NCBI RefSeq assembly: GCF_900115735.1
Contig: NZ_FOXO01000007.1
Location: 1-64,000 of the forward strand
DNA length: 64,000 bases
Source of the DNA: Butyrivibrio proteoclasticus
GTDB taxonomy: Bacteria > Bacillota > Clostridia > Lachnospirales > Lachnospiraceae
Direction: 5' to 3'
A model generated the notes under the pieces. The model searched no databases. It was not told the DNA's origin and saw only the letters and a list, made by a program, of their open reading frames with translations. Below are positions 15,332-25,218 of this stretch, piece by piece. Made by a program: the position numbers and the translations under genes. Each line of letters opens with the position of its first letter. The first letter of the stretch is position 1.

Positions 15332-17351
15332 GATAATCATTTTTGGCGGAACAACTGAAGGAAAAGAACTGGCAATAGACCTTGCAAAGGCTCAAATACC
15401 AAGTATTTATCTTGTTGCAACGGATTACGGGAAAATGGTGATAGATGATGATCCTTTTATTGACGTGCGCATCGGAAGGCTTGACAGATGGCAGATGAAA
15501 GAGCTTTTTGAAAGAGAAATGCCACTGGCGATAGTTGATTCAACTCATCCTTATGCAGAGCTTGTGAAAAAAGAAATCGATGATGCAAGAAAGGATTTTC
15601 ATGATATTCGTTTTTTTAGAGTGCACAGAAGCAATGAGAAGATCGCTGCCCCTGGCGCAAGGTTCTTTGAAAGTGCCAGGGACTGCGTCAAAGCACTTCT
15701 TGAAACGAGGGGTACAGTTTTTTTGACAACAGGCTCTAAGGATATACCTGAGTTTTGCCGTGAAAAGAGCTTATTAGAACGCCTTGTGGTAAGAGTCATC
15801 CCAAATAGTGAGAGCCTTAAGATCTGTTACGACAATGGACTTTTGGGAAAGCAGATAATAGCCATGCAGGGGCCATTTTCCTATGACATGAATCTTACTT
15901 TTTTTAAAAACTATGATGCAAAGGTCGTGGTCTTAAAGGAGAGCGGAAAGGCCGGAGGAGAGCTTGAAAGGATACAGGCCGCCAGGGATGCAGGGGCTCA
16001 GATCTTTATAATAAAGCGCCCGGTCGAAAATGCCGGTGAAGACTATGAAAGAGTCAGAGAGAAAATTATCAGTCTGTTTGGCCAAAACACAGGTAAAGAG
16101 CGAGTAAAGAGCCTGCAAGTCACTTTGGCGGGCTTTGGAATGGGGAAAGAAACCCTTACTTTGGAAGTACAAAAGGCCTTAGATGAAGCGGATTACATTT
16201 TTGGTGCGGGGAGAATGCTTGAGGGCATAGACTCAGACTGCCCAAAGTATCCTTATTATCTTGCATCTGACATAATACCTGCTCTTAAAAAGATAAAAGA
16301 AGAAAATGAAAAAGAAACTATTAAAGTGGTAGTTCTTTTCTCAGGTGATACTGGATTTTACAGCGGCGCCGGAAAGCTCCTTGAAGCGCTTGAAAATGAG
16401 GGCTACAGTCCCATAGTTTTGCCGGGAATATCATCAGTAAGTGCCCTGTGTGCAAGAATAGGTGAGAACTGGCAGGATAAAGCAATAATCAGTACTCATG
16501 GAGTAGATGAGCAAAAATGGACCGGAGAGCTAATAGCATCTGTAACAGGATATGCCGGCACCATAGTCATTACTTCCGGTGTAAAAGATATAAACAGAAT
16601 CGGAAAACTTCTAAAAAAACTGGAGGATAATAAAAAAGGTAAGTTCACAGTATATGCCGGCTGTAACATTTATGGTGATGAAAAGATTTGTGTGCTTGAC
16701 GCCGCAGGATGCATGGAACTTAAGGAAGAAGGTCTTTACACCCTGATGATCAAAAATGAGCAGAAGGCAGAAAAAAAGCTTCTTCCGGGACTTAAGGATG
16801 AAGAATTTATCAGGGACAAAGTACCAATGACAAAAGAGGAAATAAGAACTTTGTCTATTTGCAAGCTAAAGCCATGTGATGGAGATGTCATATATGATAT
16901 CGGAGGTGGAACAGGCTCTGTTTCAGTGGAATGTGCAAGATTATCTCCTAAAATAAAAGTTTACTCTGTGGAGAAAAAGAAAGAGGCATGCGACCTTATT
17001 AGGAAAAATGCTGACAAATTCATGCTTTTAAATCTCGAAGTAGTGGAAGGCGTTGCACCAGGAGCTCTTGATAATCTGCCTGCTCCTGACAAGGTTTTTA
17101 TTGGCGGTAGCAGTGGGAATCTAAAGAGTATATTTGAAAGATTAAGAAGCTTTGAAAAGAAGATAAGAGTTGTTGCAAATGCAGTTACGATCGAGACAAT
17201 CTCTGCATTAAATGAACTTATCAAAGATTATGAGATCAAAGATGCAGATATAGCACTTGTCCAGGTAAGTAAAGCAAAAAGCCTTGGACAATACTCCCTT
17301 ATGGAAGCAGAAAACCCGGTATATATCGTTTCTTTTACGATTGGACATTGA
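15324..17351 (+). CDS. CbiJ-CbiE-CbiT triple fusion
   Basis: This 675-residue protein combines three enzymes. Residues 1 to about 245 are a CbiJ-type cobalt-precorrin-6A reductase (IIFGGTTEGKELA, DSTHPYAE, LTTGSKDIPEF). Residues about 264-470 are a CbiE-type C5-methylase (AGFGMGKETLTLEVQKAL, FSGDTGFYSGAGKLLE, LPGISSVSALCARIG). Residues about 490-675 are a CbiT-type C15-methylase and decarboxylase (DKVPMTKEEIR, IYDIGGGTGSVSVE, VFIGGSSGNLKSI). CbiET fusions are common; joining CbiJ in front makes one polypeptide for consecutive late steps. It overlaps cbiH by eight bases. No frame change is needed to read through, so the fusion looks real. Confidence 0.92.
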   Translation: MNKIIIFGGTTEGKELAIDLAKAQIPSIYLVATDYGKMVIDDDPFIDVRIGRLDRWQMKELFEREMPLAIVDSTHPYAELVKKEIDDARKDFHDIRFFRVHRSNEKIAAPGARFFESARDCVKALLETRGTVFLTTGSKDIPEFCREKSLLERLVVRVIPNSESLKICYDNGLLGKQIIAMQGPFSYDMNLTFFKNYDAKVVVLKESGKAGGELERIQAARDAGAQIFIIKRPVENAGEDYERVREKIISLFGQNTGKERVKSLQVTLAGFGMGKETLTLEVQKALDEADYIFGAGRMLEGIDSDCPKYPYYLASDIIPALKKIKEENEKETIKVVVLFSGDTGFYSGAGKLLEALENEGYSPIVLPGISSVSALCARIGENWQDKAIISTHGVDEQKWTGELIASVTGYAGTIVITSGVKDINRIGKLLKKLEDNKKGKFTVYAGCNIYGDEKICVLDAAGCMELKEEGLYTLMIKNEQKAEKKLLPGLKDEEFIRDKVPMTKEEIRTLSICKLKPCDGDVIYDIGGGTGSVSVECARLSPKIKVYSVEKKKEACDLIRKNADKFMLLNLEVVEGVAPGALDNLPAPDKVFIGGSSGNLKSIFERLRSFEKKIRVVANAVTIETISALNELIKDYEIKDADIALVQVSKAKSLGQYSLMEAENPVYIVSFTIGH

Positions 17352-17357
17352 GGAAGA

Positions 17358-18683
17358 ATGAATTATCCAAGAATACTTATAGCAGCCCCTAAAAGCGGAA
17401 GTGGAAAAACCACAGTAACCCTCGGGATACTTGCTGCCCTTAAAAATAAGAATATAAATGTGTGCAGCTTTAAATGCGGCCCGGACTACATTGACCCCAT
17501 GTTTCACAGAAATGTGGTAGGTATCCCTTCAGGGAATCTGGACACTTTTTTTACGTCAGATGACCTTACAAGAAAAATCTTTGCAGATGAGTATGCGGGG
17601 GATATCGCTGTAATAGAAGGCGTAATGGGGCTTTACGATGGCTTAGGCGGAGTAGAGGAACAGGGTTCATCTTATGATCTGGCAAGAGTTTTAAAAGCAC
17701 CGATTGTGCTGGTAGTTGATGGGAGAGGCGCCGGAAGATCTGTTATTGCGCAGATAAGAGGCTTTCTTGACTATGACAGTGAAAAACTTATAAAAGGCGT
17801 GATTCTTAATAAGACATCAAAGAGCTTTGCGGCTGTACTTATGCCCCTTATAGAAAAAGAGCTGGGAATAAGGTGCTATGGGTATGTTGAAAATAAAAAA
17901 GATATTGAGCTCTCAAGCAGACACTTAGGCCTTATTCTCCCCAAAGAAATAGATGATCTTAAAGAAAAACTTGATATGACAGCCGGGATAATTGAAGAAG
18001 GCGTAGACATAAAAGGCCTTTTAGAGCTTTCTAAAAAGGCAGAAACTATTTCTTTTCCCAAAAGAAAGGCTGATACAAAGGCACTAAGAGCAAGAATAGC
18101 AGTGGCATGTGATGAGGCTTTTTGTTTTTACTACAGAGAAAACCTCGAACTCTTAAAAAGCCTTGGGGCGGATATTGTTTTCATTTCACCAATCAGGGAT
18201 AAGGCGCTTCCTGAAAATACAGATGGCATCATTCTTGGTGGGGGCTATCCTGAAAATTATCTAAAAGAGCTTTCTGATAATAGAGATATGCTAAATGATA
18301 TAAAAGAAAAGCTCGCCCTTGGACTTCCCGTTTTGGCGGAGTGCGGAGGATTCATGTACCTTACGAAAAAGATCACGGATCCCGATGGAAATTCTTACGA
18401 AATGGCTGGTTTTATCGATGCTGATACAAGCTGGGCAGGGAAACTTGTACGCTTTGGCTATGTTGATCTAAGTGATGACGAGCTTCATATTAAGGGTCAT
18501 GAATTCCATTATTATGACACAGATAATAACGGAGAGGCTTTTGTGGCAAAAAAGCCAACCGGAAATCGTAAGTACATGTGCATCCATCATATAAATGGCT
18601 CATATATTGGTTTTCCGCACCTTTATTATCCTTCATGCCCTGAGTTTGTCGAGAAGTTTTTGACAATGGCAGTAAAGCACTGA
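17358..18683 (+). CDS. cbiA: Cobyrinate a,c-diamide synthase CbiA
   Basis: This 441-residue enzyme amidates the a and c side chains of cobyrinate with glutamine and ATP. The N-terminal ATPase domain has IAAPKSGSGKTTVTLGIL, FKCGPDYIDPMFH, VIEGVMGLYDGLGG. The C-terminal glutamine amidotransferase domain carries LAECGGFMYLTKK (Cys about 329) and the late HEFHYYD. It is the last gene of the operon and starts six bases after the triple-fusion gene, with GAGGAAG upstream. Genes for the lower ligand and nucleotide loop (cbiB, cobU, cobS, cobT) are not seen. Confidence 0.95.
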   Translation: MNYPRILIAAPKSGSGKTTVTLGILAALKNKNINVCSFKCGPDYIDPMFHRNVVGIPSGNLDTFFTSDDLTRKIFADEYAGDIAVIEGVMGLYDGLGGVEEQGSSYDLARVLKAPIVLVVDGRGAGRSVIAQIRGFLDYDSEKLIKGVILNKTSKSFAAVLMPLIEKELGIRCYGYVENKKDIELSSRHLGLILPKEIDDLKEKLDMTAGIIEEGVDIKGLLELSKKAETISFPKRKADTKALRARIAVACDEAFCFYYRENLELLKSLGADIVFISPIRDKALPENTDGIILGGGYPENYLKELSDNRDMLNDIKEKLALGLPVLAECGGFMYLTKKITDPDGNSYEMAGFIDADTSWAGKLVRFGYVDLSDDELHIKGHEFHYYDTDNNGEAFVAKKPTGNRKYMCIHHINGSYIGFPHLYYPSCPEFVEKFLTMAVKH

Positions 18684-18806
18684 AAAAATTCGTTTTTTTT
18701 TCACATTTTTTTGCAGATTTTTTCACAGGTGATTTGTTATATTTAAATCTGCGTTTTTAGGTAGGTTTTTTATTTTTTGTAAAAAGGGTTTTGTTAAAGG
18801 GAAAAC

Positions 18807-19901
18807 ATGTTTTCGAAAGACACACAGATATTACTTTGTATATCTTCTAATGTATCTGAACAAGAGAATATCCGTAATCTGATAAATGGGGACAGAAATT
18901 GTGTCTTTGTTAAATCTGAGAGAGAGGCGCTCTCGCTCCTTAAGTCCAGACTTCGTCCGTCACTTATCCTGTTGGATCTTGATTACCCGGGGAATGATTA
19001 TTTTGCCCTGTTTTCAAGGCTTAAGTCTGATCCGGTATTGGAGAATACACCTGTGATCATTCTTATTCCTGAAGATTCAGGAAAAGAAGCTTTTTTCCTT
19101 ACCATTGGTGCGGCTGATGTTATCAGAAAGCCTTTGGCGCAGGAAGTTCTTAACAGACGAATAGATAATGTTATAAACAGTCAGTATGTAAATGATTATC
19201 TTATCACTAAGATGTATTCATATAGAGATTCTCTTGCTGAGGAGCATAAAAAGCTGGTTATTTATACTAAACAGATCATCAAATCGCTTTCTTCTGCAAT
19301 TGATGCCAAGGATACATATACTAATGGTCATTCGGTGCGAGTTGCCGAGTATGCCTGCGAGATTTCTGAGGCGATGGGCTACGATGACAAAATGCTTGAG
19401 ATTATCTATCAGGCAGGTCTGTTACATGATATAGGTAAGATAGGAGTATCTGATACGGTTCTTCGCAAACCCGGAGAACTCAATGAAAAAGAGATGGCTG
19501 CTATCAAACAGCACCCCATTATTGGTCATGAGATACTTTCATCTATTACAGAGATACCACTTATTTCTTACGGCGCCAGATGGCATCATGAGAGATATGA
19601 CGGAAAGGGATATCCTGACGGATTGAAGGGCGATGAGATACCGCTTATCCCTCGTATAATCTGTGTGGCTGACGCCTATGATGCCATGACATCAAACAGG
19701 TCATACAGAAGGCAGCTATCGCCGCTTGAAGCCAAAGAAGAGATTCTTAGAAACTGCGGAACACAGTTTGATCCGGAGATAGGTAAGATAGCAGCTTCCA
19801 TAATTGAGAAAAATATCTCAGGTGAAATAAGCTTTAAAAACAGAGAGACTACATTTACATCAATTTTCTCACCAAGCAATAATAAAGCGCTTTATGCATA
19901 A
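18807..19901 (+). CDS. Response regulator with HD-GYP domain
   Basis: The protein has 364 residues. The first 125 form a CheY-like receiver (LILLDLDYPG with the probable phospho-Asp near residue 53, and IRKPLA with the conserved Lys). Residues about 165-335 form an HD-GYP phosphodiesterase domain: AKDTYTNGHSVRVAEYA, LLHDIGKIGV, HPIIGHEIL and HHERYDGKGYPDGL, all key metal ligands present. It should hydrolyse cyclic di-GMP in the cytoplasm in response to phosphorylation. It is a single-gene unit ended by a strong terminator, and no partner kinase is adjacent. The 123-bp gap before it is very T-rich and holds no gene. Confidence 0.92.
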   Translation: MFSKDTQILLCISSNVSEQENIRNLINGDRNCVFVKSEREALSLLKSRLRPSLILLDLDYPGNDYFALFSRLKSDPVLENTPVIILIPEDSGKEAFFLTIGAADVIRKPLAQEVLNRRIDNVINSQYVNDYLITKMYSYRDSLAEEHKKLVIYTKQIIKSLSSAIDAKDTYTNGHSVRVAEYACEISEAMGYDDKMLEIIYQAGLLHDIGKIGVSDTVLRKPGELNEKEMAAIKQHPIIGHEILSSITEIPLISYGARWHHERYDGKGYPDGLKGDEIPLIPRIICVADAYDAMTSNRSYRRQLSPLEAKEEILRNCGTQFDPEIGKIAASIIEKNISGEISFKNRETTFTSIFSPSNNKALYA

Positions 19902-19903
19902 TG

Positions 19904-19958
19904 AAGTGGATTTTATTGTCATTTTTGATTTTCAATGACAATAAAATCCACTTTTTTT
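19904..19958 (+). terminator. Strong intrinsic terminator after the HD-GYP gene
   Basis: A stem of about 20 bp pairs 19904-19923 (starting AAGTGGATTTTATTGTC) with 19933-19952, followed by seven T residues. It isolates the HD-GYP gene from the sugar cassette. Confidence 0.92.
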
Positions 19959-19987
19959 GACTAAAGTCATCTGCTAAAATCAACCTT

Positions 19988-21073
19988 ATGAAAGTAAGAA
20001 AAGACTTATACGAAAAAAAAATAAGAAGACAGTATCTGGTGCTGATACTAACGCTTCTTTTTACGCTTTTGACACTTATCTTTGGGTCGCTATACTTTAG
20101 ATTTTATAGATTAGAGCTTGTTAAGCAGGCGGAAGCCCACACTTATGACAAGTACTTTGTGATGATAACTGATAATTACAAGACAGATTTCTGGCAGTCG
20201 GTGTATGAGGGAGCGCTGGAAAAAGCCAGGGAATCTGATATCTATGTAGATCTTTTGGGGATGAATCTTTCAAGGGACTATTCCTGTGAAGAACTGATGA
20301 AGATAGCAACAGCATCAAAGGTTGACGGGATTATGGTTTGTGCCGATGAGTCAAGTTCCATGACTGCACTTATAAATGATGCGGTTAGTAATGGAATACC
20401 TGTAGTCACTCTCTATGGTGATAACACTCATTCCGACAGGCTGAGTTTTGTAGGAATCGGTGGATACAGCGTAGGCAAAATGTATGCTAAGCAGATCATC
20501 AATATTATCAAGGATGCGAGGCGCGAAAAGCTTTTTGGAGACGAGGGAATTGAGGAAAACAGAAAGGTTCAGGTCGCAGTTCTTGCAAATGCTGATACCA
20601 AAGATGCCGGACAGAATATCATTATTTCTGCCATTCAGGATACTATCAGTGAAGAAAATGTAACAGATGCAGAGTTTGATGTTTCAATTGTTACAGTTGA
20701 TAACACAAATGCATTTTCAGTGGAAGAATCAATCAGGGATATCTTTTTAAATGAGGATGTTCCTGATGTAATTGTGTGTCTGAATGAGCTTAATACCACT
20801 TGTACGTATCAGGCAGTTGTCGATTTTAACAAGGTAGGTGAGGTCAATGTACTTGGATATTATGACTCTTCGGAGATTGTTAAAGCTATAGACAGAGGAG
20901 GTGTTTATGCAACAATCTCAATTGATACCAGGCAGCTTGGAGAGTACAGTGTTTCTGCCCTTTTGGACTATTATGAATTTGGAAATACAAGCGAATATTA
21001 TCTGGCAGACGTAACACTTATCGACAGAAGTAACGTGGCAGATTTCCTGAAGAAGGAGGCTCTTGATGAATAA
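19988..21073 (+). CDS. Membrane-anchored sugar-binding sensor protein
   Basis: This 361-residue protein has a charged N-terminus, one uncleaved membrane helix (about residues 16-38, LVLILTLLFTLLTLIFG), then a periplasmic-binding-protein fold of the ribose/xylose type (FVMITDNYKTDFWQSVYEGALEKA, KVDGIMVCADESS, GIPVVTLYGDN, PDVIVCLNEL). It lacks a lipobox, so it is tethered and not secreted. Its gene overlaps the LytS-type kinase gene by eight bases and a YesN-type regulator follows. The set matches the known XylFII-LytS-YesN architecture, in which the tethered binding protein presents sugar to the kinase. The actual ligand is unknown. Confidence 0.83.
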   Translation: MKVRKDLYEKKIRRQYLVLILTLLFTLLTLIFGSLYFRFYRLELVKQAEAHTYDKYFVMITDNYKTDFWQSVYEGALEKARESDIYVDLLGMNLSRDYSCEELMKIATASKVDGIMVCADESSSMTALINDAVSNGIPVVTLYGDNTHSDRLSFVGIGGYSVGKMYAKQIINIIKDARREKLFGDEGIEENRKVQVAVLANADTKDAGQNIIISAIQDTISEENVTDAEFDVSIVTVDNTNAFSVEESIRDIFLNEDVPDVIVCLNELNTTCTYQAVVDFNKVGEVNVLGYYDSSEIVKAIDRGGVYATISIDTRQLGEYSVSALLDYYEFGNTSEYYLADVTLIDRSNVADFLKKEALDE

Positions 21074-22565
21074 ATTCTTAAACAGCCCCCTTCAGACCAA
21101 GATCATAAGCGCCTGCGTTCTTGCCAATATAACCATATTTATCGTTAATCTCTTTTTGATAGTCGGGATCAACAGTATGTCAAAAGACATGGAGATGGTC
21201 TATGAAAGTAACAGGTCTTTAAATGAGCTTTCCGTGGCGCTTAACATGGTTCAGGATTCCATGACGGAGTATCTTTCTTCAAAGACCAGCGAGTCTCTTG
21301 AGAACTACTATATAAATGCTCAGAAATTCAAGGATTTGACTGATGATCTGGGAGATAAAGTTACTGATTTTTCTTTTAACCGAATGGAAAGAAACATAAA
21401 GTACATGTCGGGGGAATACCTTGAGCAGGTTGAGCAGACTATAGAGGCCAAAAGAGGAAGAAATGTAGAAAAATACAGAGCCTACTATGAATCCTCCACG
21501 GATCTTTTTGAGAACATACAAAGCTATATTACAAGTCTTAATCTGGAGCTTTTTGTAATAAATTCAGAGGATTTCATAACACTGATCCAGACCTTTAGAA
21601 CCTTTGAGATTATAGGCGTTGTGGTCATGACTTTTGTGATGATAGGGAATGTGATCATAATCACAAGCTTTGTTAAAGCAATGATAATGCCACTTAGAAG
21701 CCTTGCGGATTCAGCCAATGAGATCGCAGACGGTGACTTTGATGTCACGCTTCCATCGGTATCCTATAGCGATGAAGTCGGCATTGTTATTGGCGCCTTT
21801 AACAAGATGATCGTCAGCATCAAGGACTATATTGAACAGCTCAAGGTCAGTATGGCCAATGAGCGTTATATGCAGGAAAAAGAGCTGATGATGGAGGCAC
21901 ATCTTAAGGACGCACAGCTGCGGTATCTGCAGGCCCAGATAAACCCGCATTTTCTTTTTAACACGTTAAATGCAGGTGCACAGCTTGCTATGATGGAGGG
22001 GGCCGACAGAACATATGAATATGTTCAGACTGTAGCTGACTTTTTCAGATACAATGTTAAAAATCAGAAGGATGCTGTTACTTTAAGGGAAGAGGTTACT
22101 TTGGTTGACAATTACATCCACATTTTAAATGTGCGTTTTTCTGGGGATATCGGTTATGAAAAACAGGTGGATGAAAGACTTCTTGATCACAAAATGCCCA
22201 GTATGATCCTTCAGCCTATCGTAGAGAACGCTGTAAATCACGGTATAAGGGAAATGGCCGGTGATGGCAGGATTGTTCTTAGGGTTTACAGGCAGGATAA
22301 AGATGTCTGCATAAGTGTGAAGGATAACGGAAAAGGCATCAGTAATGAGACTATAGAAAAGATCCTTTCAGGGGATTATGTAAGCGATGAAAACGCCTAT
22401 GACAACAACGGAATAGGCATGGACAATGTGATAAAAAGGCTACGTCTTTTTGTGGGGTATGAGGACGTATTGCGGATATTTAGTGAAGGAGAAGGTAAGG
22501 GCTGCGAAGTAGTTATTCGTCTGCCTCTTGAGGGAGCAAAGAATGTACAGAGTGATGATCGCTGA
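21066..22565 (+). CDS. LytS/YesM-type sensor histidine kinase
   Basis: The protein has about 499 residues, with a membrane helix near 13-35, an extracellular helical sensor region, a second helix near 178-200 (VVMTFVMIGNVIIITSF) and a HAMP domain (DSANEIADGDFDVTLPS). The His_kinase box contains QAQINPHFLFNTLN (phospho-His about 296), followed by HATPase motifs ENAVNHGI and DNGKGI. I prefer the ATG at 21066, six bases after AGGAGG, to the TTG at 21063. It likely reads the tethered binding protein encoded upstream and phosphorylates the AraC-type regulator encoded downstream. Confidence 0.92.
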   Translation: MNKFLNSPLQTKIISACVLANITIFIVNLFLIVGINSMSKDMEMVYESNRSLNELSVALNMVQDSMTEYLSSKTSESLENYYINAQKFKDLTDDLGDKVTDFSFNRMERNIKYMSGEYLEQVEQTIEAKRGRNVEKYRAYYESSTDLFENIQSYITSLNLELFVINSEDFITLIQTFRTFEIIGVVVMTFVMIGNVIIITSFVKAMIMPLRSLADSANEIADGDFDVTLPSVSYSDEVGIVIGAFNKMIVSIKDYIEQLKVSMANERYMQEKELMMEAHLKDAQLRYLQAQINPHFLFNTLNAGAQLAMMEGADRTYEYVQTVADFFRYNVKNQKDAVTLREEVTLVDNYIHILNVRFSGDIGYEKQVDERLLDHKMPSMILQPIVENAVNHGIREMAGDGRIVLRVYRQDKDVCISVKDNGKGISNETIEKILSGDYVSDENAYDNNGIGMDNVIKRLRLFVGYEDVLRIFSEGEGKGCEVVIRLPLEGAKNVQSDDR

Positions 22566-24138
22566 TGACGAGGGGATTGTCATCGATTCAATGAAATTCA
22601 TAATCGAAAAAGAGTTCGGGCAGCTATGCCAGGTTGAGTTTGCAAAATCAGGACGAAAGGTCATAGAACTTGCAGAGAGCTTTAGACCTGATATTGCGGT
22701 TATAGATATCCATATGCCGGGAATCAACGGCATTGATGCTATAAAAGAAATGAAGAGGTTCTGCACTAACACTGTTTTCATTGTTATGTCCGCCTATGAT
22801 AAGTTCGACTATGCTAAAGAGGCCATAAAACTGGGGGTTTTGGAGTATATCACAAAGCCCATGGAGAGGATAAAGGTAATTACAGTGCTGAAAAAGGCCA
22901 TGGAGCAGATAGATAGCGAGCGTGAAAAGCGCAGCAATGAGCTCCTAATCAAGGAAAAGCTTGAGACTGTTGAGCCTATTATCGAGAATGGACTTATTTA
23001 TGACATTCTTTTACAGGAACACTTTGAAGAGGATATAGACAGTTATAGGGCTATCTTGGGGATGAATGAGAACTATGGCTGTATGCTTGCCATTGTCTGT
23101 GGCGATTCCCAGGAGGGAAACCACATGACCAACGCAGTTGGAAGCTCTGTAAAAATATCAGGTAAATATCAGGAGATAAGAGAAGGTGTCAGGACTTTTT
23201 TTGACTGCAAGATTGGAAACGTAATGGCCAATAAGATAGCAGTTCTTTTGCCTCTTGAAAAAGAGAGTCTTGATTATAACGAGAGAACTGAGATCATTGA
23301 CAGGGCAAGGGAAATGGCCAGGTTTCTTAAGAAAAAGACGGAGATCAGCTTCAGAGTGGGAATTGGCGGAGTTAAGCCCTTAAGGGAGCTTGCAGAGTCT
23401 TATAAGGAAGCTTTAAACGCACTTATAGCTACAACGGGCTCAGTTGCCCATGTGGATGACCTTACTATTAGCTGTGGATATGAGGATGATTATCCCAAGG
23501 ACCTTGAAAAGCCCATGTTTGATGCGGTTTCAAAAGGTGACCAGAATGGAACTTTGGTATATGCGGAAAAGTATGCCGACTGGATGTGCCAGAGGGCCGT
23601 GGATGGAGACCTGATGTCCATGAGGCTTAAAGTTCTGGAGTTTTCTTTATACGCAGAGCATCTTGCATATCAAAACGGCGGACAGACCTACAAGTACTCT
23701 GGGAGAAATAACTACCTTCCTGAAATAATGGAGCTTGATTCGCCACTTGAGATAAAGAAATGGTTTATAGACAAGATGTCTGGGGCCTGTCAAAATGTGA
23801 TCAGTAAGAGAGAAGAACGCTCAAATAGCATCATGAAAACGGCTATGGATTATATAAAAGACAATTTTCACAAGGACATATCACTTGATGATGTATCAAG
23901 GGTTGTAAATATATCGCCTTACTATTTCAGTAAGATATTTAAAGAAGAGAATGGCCTTAATTTCATTGAGTATCTGACAAATGTAAGGATAGAAAAGGCT
24001 AAAAAGCTTTTGGAGGAGTCGGACCTTTCCATAAAAGAGATATGTATTTCCTGTGGCTATACTGATCCCAATTATTTTAGCCGCAGTTTTAAGAAAAACG
24101 TTGGAGTTACACCTACAGAATATAAAGACAGGTTCTAA
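22543..24138 (+). CDS. YesN-type response regulator with AraC DNA-binding domain
   Basis: The protein has 531 residues. The receiver domain starts VMIADDEGIVID with phospho-Asp about 55 in VIDIHMPGINGID and Lys in YITKPME. A long central region follows, then an AraC-type double helix-turn-helix at about 430-531 (YIKDNFHKDISLDDVSRVV, SPYYFSKIFKEENG, CISCGYTDPNYFSRSFKK). The ATG at 22543 has GAGGGAG upstream; a TTG at 22528 would overlap the kinase gene further and is less likely. It probably activates the sugar transport genes downstream. Confidence 0.92.
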   Translation: MYRVMIADDEGIVIDSMKFIIEKEFGQLCQVEFAKSGRKVIELAESFRPDIAVIDIHMPGINGIDAIKEMKRFCTNTVFIVMSAYDKFDYAKEAIKLGVLEYITKPMERIKVITVLKKAMEQIDSEREKRSNELLIKEKLETVEPIIENGLIYDILLQEHFEEDIDSYRAILGMNENYGCMLAIVCGDSQEGNHMTNAVGSSVKISGKYQEIREGVRTFFDCKIGNVMANKIAVLLPLEKESLDYNERTEIIDRAREMARFLKKKTEISFRVGIGGVKPLRELAESYKEALNALIATTGSVAHVDDLTISCGYEDDYPKDLEKPMFDAVSKGDQNGTLVYAEKYADWMCQRAVDGDLMSMRLKVLEFSLYAEHLAYQNGGQTYKYSGRNNYLPEIMELDSPLEIKKWFIDKMSGACQNVISKREERSNSIMKTAMDYIKDNFHKDISLDDVSRVVNISPYYFSKIFKEENGLNFIEYLTNVRIEKAKKLLEESDLSIKEICISCGYTDPNYFSRSFKKNVGVTPTEYKDRF

Positions 24139-24150
24139 AGGGTATTTAAA

Positions 24151-25218
24151 ATGGGGAAAAGAATAAGAAGGGTTATTTGTGTTTTTTTACTGGCTTTTTT
24201 AACTGTTATGTCCTTTAGCGGATGTGAAAAAGAATCGGCGAAAGCAGATAGTAGTGCGGAGAAGGAAAGCGATAAGATCCAGATCGGCATGTGCTTTGAT
24301 TCTTTTGTGATAGAGCGCTGGCAGAGGGATAGGGACATATTTGTCTCCACGGCAAAAGAACTGGGAGCAGAGGTTAATGTTCAAAATGCCAATGGAGATC
24401 CTGCGCAGCAAAAACAGCAGATTGATTATTTTATAAAAAAGGGCATGGATGTGATAGTTATCATTACTATTGATTCCGAGGAAATCTTGGAGAGCGTAGA
24501 AAAGGCCAGGGAAGCAGGAATCAAGGTAATCGCCTATGACAGACCTATTGCAGGGGCAGATGCAGATCTCTATATTTCTTTTGACAATGAGAAGGTCGGG
24601 GAAATGATGGGAAATGCCCTTATGAAAAAGGGGCTGAGCAGCGGGAAAGTGCTTATGCTCTGTGGATCGCCAACAGACTACAATGTACCTATGGTTGAGA
24701 GCGGCTTTGGAAAAGTAATGGAGGAGAATAAGATACTTGTCCTTGATGTCTTTCATGCTGATGGCTGGAGAGCGGAACTTGCAGGGGATTATATCTACGA
24801 GCACATGGATCTGGTTGAACAGGCTGATGCTATTATGTGCGGCAATGATGACCTTGCCAGCAAAGTGGTCCATGCGCTGTCTGAAAAGCGACTTGCAGGG
24901 AAAAAGCTGGTTGTGGGACAGGATGCTGATCTTGAAGCCTGCCAGAGGATAGTCGAGGGAACTCAGCTTATGACTGTGTATAAGCCAATCGAGAAGCTGG
25001 CTCAGAAAGCGGCGCAATCAGCAGTTAGACTTGCAAAAGGTGAGAAACTTATGGAAGAAGAACTCTCTGTATATGATAATGATGGAAAAGAAATCCCGTA
25101 TCTAAAGATAGAACCGGTCAGTGTTACGGCGGATAATATCGATGAAGTTATAATTAAAAGCGGTTTTCATTTAAAAGAAGATGTGTACTTAAATGTTCCG
25201 GGTAAAATGCCAAAATAA
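24151..25218 (+). CDS. Sugar-binding lipoprotein (XylF-like)
   Basis: This 355-residue lipoprotein has the lipobox SFSGC (Cys25) and a xylose-type binding fold: IGMCFDSFVIERWQRDRDIF, NGDPAQQKQQIDYFI, VIVIITIDSEE, VIAYDRPIAGADADLYISFDNE, MCGNDDLASKVVHAL and VGQDADLEACQRI. It lies directly after the YesN-type regulator with 12 bases between them, ahead of a terminator, so it is co-transcribed with the sensor genes and not with the transporter. It may be a second ligand receptor for the sensor, or supply the GguAB transporter. Confidence 0.86.
   Translation: MGKRIRRVICVFLLAFLTVMSFSGCEKESAKADSSAEKESDKIQIGMCFDSFVIERWQRDRDIFVSTAKELGAEVNVQNANGDPAQQKQQIDYFIKKGMDVIVIITIDSEEILESVEKAREAGIKVIAYDRPIAGADADLYISFDNEKVGEMMGNALMKKGLSSGKVLMLCGSPTDYNVPMVESGFGKVMEENKILVLDVFHADGWRAELAGDYIYEHMDLVEQADAIMCGNDDLASKVVHALSEKRLAGKKLVVGQDADLEACQRIVEGTQLMTVYKPIEKLAQKAAQSAVRLAKGEKLMEEELSVYDNDGKEIPYLKIEPVSVTADNIDEVIIKSGFHLKEDVYLNVPGKMPK

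Noticed and set aside
24199-25017. 272-codon minus-strand frame opposite the XylF-like gene
   Set aside because: It lies entirely within a well-supported binding-protein gene, has no ribosome binding site and its product shows no known motif.
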